Shown here: piece by piece, positions 60,893 to 64,000 of the stretch
How positions within the stretch are numbered: position 1 is the first letter of the stretch
Layout: every line of letters begins with the position of its first letter
NCBI GenBank assembly: GCA_032716605.1
Contig: CM064530.1
Coordinates: 7,757,016-7,821,015, forward strand
Source: Paralithodes platypus
Taxonomy: Eukaryota; Arthropoda; Malacostraca; Decapoda; Lithodidae
DNA length: 64,000 nucleotides
Direction: 5' to 3'
Made by a program: the position numbers and the translations under genes
Notes under the pieces: model-generated
Database searches by the model: none
The model's input: the letters and a program-made list of their open reading frames with translations, nothing else
What the model was told of the DNA's origin: nothing

Positions 60893-61359
60893 TTTATTAT
60901 TTCTGAACGTGCTATGGTACAGTGGAAGGGTATTTTTTTTGTGACTCCTTTCTCCCTCATGTTTAACCCTATTAGTTTTGAAATTTTAAGACGTCCCGAT
61001 TAGTTTGTTGATTTTAAGATCTTTCGTCCCATTTCTTTATCAATATCAAGACCTTTCGTGCCATTTACGTGTAAATTTGGTCAGCGATTGCGAACCTGTA
61101 ATTCTGGAGGAATCGGCCTTTGGCCGGGATAATTTTCTACCGAAAAAATGTAAACATTTGTCTCGAAGAGGGATCTTGAGGATAATTGATTTATATCTCG
61201 AGACTAATAGGGCTAAGAATGGGGGAGAAGGGGGTCCAGAAAAAGAACCCTTAAGCGTAAAATCTCCCCTAAAAGTTGTCTGGATTATCAGGAACGTCAC
61301 TATGATATACAATTATTTTACAAGTTAGGAATATGTTTAGGGTAATACTGTACTGCTTC

Positions 61360-62224
61360 TCAGGTGTGTAAACAGTCTGAATTAGAAAATTCAGACTGTG
61401 AGAAAGATCTAGGTGTGTTTGTTAGCAATGATTTGAAGCCTAGAAAACAGTGTATAAGCGTTCGTAATAAGGCAAACAGGATTCTCGGGTTCATCTCTAG
61501 GAGTGTGAGTAACAGAACTGCTGATGTTATCTTAAAACTTTACTTGTCATTAGTGAGACCCCATATGGATTATGCTGTCCAATTTTGGTGTCCTTATTAC
61601 AGAATGGACATAGATTCATTGGAGAGAGTACAGCGTAGAATGATAAAAATGATCCATAATATTAGAAATCTTTCGTATGAAGAAAGGTTGAAGAAATTAG
61701 GTTTACATTCGTTAGAGAGACGCAGAGTTAGAGGGGATATGGTAGAGGTGTTCAAGTGGGTTAGTGGGATTAACAAAGGGGACATGACAAATGAACTAAA
61801 GCTCAGTGATAGCGAAAGAACTCGTACCAATGGTTTCAAATTAGATAAATTTAGTTTCAGAAAAGATATAGGCAAATATTGGTTTGGTAACAGAGTTGTA
61901 GATGGGTGGAATGGACTACCAAGTGCTATGGTGGGGTCTAAAACGGTGGGGAGCTTTAAGATAAAATTGGATAAGCATATGGACGAGAAGGGTTGGGTGT
62001 GAGGGGGGATCAGCCGGGTTGGGCCAATCAGCACTCTGCATACCCCCATAATCCTGCGTTAATATCTAACCGTTTTGGTAAGATGATCCTCAGGGTATTA
62101 GAGTGTTGAGCCTATAATTGGGCTTTGTAATTGAACTGGGGTTGTGTGGGACAGGGATCTGCCTTGCTTAGGCCAATCGGCTTTCTGCAGACTCCCATTT
62201 TCTTATGTTCTTATGTTCTTATGT
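61360..62224 (+). mobile_element. CR1/L2-like LINE (family F) 3' end
   Basis: The frame 61364-62002 is open for 212 residues: KDLGVFVSNDLKPRKQC, LYLSLVRPHMDYAVQFW, LERVQRRMIKMIHNI and WNGLPSAMVGSKTVGSFKIK. This is the thumb and C-terminal part of a LINE reverse transcriptase. The 3' UTR has TGGGCCAATCAGCACTCTGC and ends in three TCTTATGT units, the 8-nt tail type of CR1/L2 elements. 5'-truncated at about 61350; the intact frame suggests a young insertion. Confidence 0.85.
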
Positions 62225-62384
62225 AACGTGTTCTGTAGATGGGGGTGGGGGAGGAGGGGGTGTTCTCGAAGTATATACTGTATAGAGCGTATATACCGGT
62301 ACTTTGGGAGTTCTATCCTATTTTGTTATCAGTGAACGTGATATGTTGAAGCAGCCTCAGTCTTAGCTACGTCGGGGAAGCTTT

Positions 62385-63000
62385 GACCCTCTTTCTCTAC
62401 CGGGGACGTCCTTTTTATTTTATGTTTAGTTTTTGTATTTCAGCTACGGTACATTTACACGTTTTTTTTTTTTTTTGGGGGGGGGGGGGGGGTGAAACTT
62501 TGGAAGGATGTATATAATGGTAGATTAAATGATGAATTGAGATAGTCTGTAGTGGGACGTCCTTTTTATTTGGATTCAGCAACATTTGGACGTTTTTTGT
62601 GAAGCTTAGGAAGGATATGTATGGGAGCAGAAAGGATTAGCCTAATTGAGATGGTCTGCAGCCATTTAAAGGGTAGGCGTCCTTCCTAAGCTCATTAAAA
62701 TCGTATACTAGTTCCAATAGTTCACAGGGTAGTGAATAATGTCAAACGAGTTGTAGTGTACCGTACCCATGCAGTTATTTCTCTCAGTGGTATCACGTTT
62801 TCTCTCGGTGGGGGTTTCTATCCTATCTTGTTATCAGTGAACGTGAGGTGTGGATGCTTTTTGAAGCTTAGGAAGGATGTATGGTAGCTAAAACGAGTAA
62901 TTGAGATTGTGGTTAGCCGTCATTCCTAAGCTGAATAAAATCGTCTAATAGTTGCCTGATTGTAATGAAAAGGACGTCACCGGTACTGAATGAATTAAGG
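62385..63000. repeat. Nested or tandem type 2 MITE remnants
   Basis: Words CGGGGACGTCCTTTTTATTT, GAAGCTTAGGAAGGAT and GGACGTCACCGGTACTGAAT recur in both orientations. T and G runs at 62462-62492. TTTCTCTCGGTGGGGGTTTCTATC and TTATCAGTGAACGTGAGGTG occur twice (near 62810 and 63035). Confidence 0.6.
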
Positions 63001-63353
63001 GTACCCATGCAGTTACTTCTTTCTCTGGTGTGACGTTTTCTCTTGGTGGGGGTTTCTATCGTATCTTGTTATTAGCGAACGTGAGGTGTGGTAGCAGGCT
63101 CAGTCTTAGCTCGGGCGCGGTAGCTTTAATGCCGAATAAAAACATATCTTAAAATTGCTATAGTCTGATGAAAATAAATTGCTCTAGTCTGATGAGTATT
63201 TTCAGCGGAGGGTAAATTGTCATGTCCTCATCATGATGACTGTGCTGTTACCAAGATTTTGTACCGAAATATATTGGTATTAATAAATGCTTCGTATTTA
63301 TACGACGCAGAGACATGGTAGTTTCATACATGTCCATTTAAGTCTGGAGATTA

Positions 63354-63548
63354 GAGTGTCAAACGAAAACCGAGTCCATTATTCTTTAAAGTGTAGCCTA
63401 TTATTGTATTATGTAACCATTGAATTATGGTTTATAGTTAAATTTATGTGATTGGAAGTGCCAAAATGGCCAAAATGATCCTTATTTTCTTACATTCCTT
63501 ATCATATTCATTCAAGTCTTCAAACAAAATCGCTCTGGTTTGACACTC
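63354..63548. mobile_element. MITE type 7, best copy
   Basis: 195 bp, ends GAGTGTCAAACGAAAACCGA and, inverted, GAGTGTCAAACCAGAGCGAT. Confidence 0.72.
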
Positions 63549-63639
63549 TTCTGGAGATATCAGATGTTCAATTTACCATCAGCTTGGAAAATATAAACTA
63601 TAGCTATTCTCATAATTGACGTTATGGTGCTGAAGGGTT

Positions 63640-64000
63640 AAGGGGTAGTGTTTGGTTTTTGGTCTATGTATTTATATACTTTATTTGTTTTTTAGTTTCC
63701 GCGCTAGACCTCCATCAAGCTTAGAAAAACACCCTCTAGTCCCCCTTTCAAGATAAATTTGTACATTTTTCGTTCGAAGAATTTCCCGACCGAAGGCCGG
63801 TTCCTTCTAGAATTAGAGGCTTGCTATATATCGCCAGGAAAAAAATCGACACCTAAAAGGCACGAAAGGTCTTAATATTGACAACATAAATGAGGCGAAA
63901 GGTTTCAAAATCGCCAAACTAACGGAACGAACGTCTTAAAACCTCAAAACAAATATGCTAAACATGAGGGAGAAAGGGGTCTAGAAAAAACAAGTGCTAC
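63640..64000. repeat. Repeat K, runs off window end
   Basis: CTAGACCTCCATCAAGCTTA, CCGAAGGCCGG and AACATGAGGGAGAAAGGGGT in the same order as at 33040-33330. Confidence 0.7.

Noticed and set aside
61597..62049. 150-residue minus frame
   Set aside because: Antisense shadow of LINE F; the plus frame has clear reverse transcriptase C-terminal motifs.

Overview
This is a stretch of animal nuclear DNA: GC-rich coding exons with consensus GT/AG borders sit in long AT-rich introns crowded with non-LTR retrotransposons, tRNA-derived SINEs, small inverted-repeat DNA transposons and very long dinucleotide microsatellites. The repeat style and the divergent arthropod-like proteins suggest a crustacean, most likely a decapod. 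This is inferred from general character, not from a database match.

Region 1 to about 32.1 kb, + strand: the 3' three quarters of one long-tailed class I myosin gene (Myo1e/f type). Fifteen exons from 3128 to 31802 join in frame without a break and give 916 residues: the C-terminal half of the motor (switch II, relay helix, converter), one IQ motif, a TH1 membrane-binding domain, a proline-rich TH2 and a terminal SH3. The start codon, P-loop and first part of the motor lie upstream of the window. Introns hold at least five LINE families, a SINE-like family sharing its 3' end with one of them, a pogo-like MITE and several TTAA-flanked elements. Several elements end within tens of bases of a splice acceptor, and the only AATAAA seen soon after the stop lies inside a TTAA-flanked MITE.

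Region 32.1 to 41.2 kb: apparent intergenic DNA made of MITEs, SINEs and LINE tails. I see no credible gene.

Region 41.2 to 42.4 kb, + strand: a CpG-rich block with a 201-codon open exon ending at a strong donor (ATG|GTAAGT). It looks like the first coding exon of a second, unidentified gene.

Region 42.4 to 64.0 kb: probably the first intron of that gene. It has no exon I can support. It carries giant AG/CT, AT and CA/GT arrays, minisatellites, hAT-like and TTAA-type MITEs, tRNA-derived SINEs and a CR1/L2-like LINE 3' end, plus frequent TAGGCCTA and TACCGGTA palindromes.

I found no prokaryotic-type system, CRISPR array, rRNA or convincing functional tRNA gene. The most interesting material is the interaction of repeats with gene structure: a decayed tandem array of a real intron-exon border, a transposon-supplied poly(A) signal, nested insertions datable by target duplications, a LINE and SINE-like pair with a common tail, and a group of unrelated TTAA-targeting non-autonomous families.
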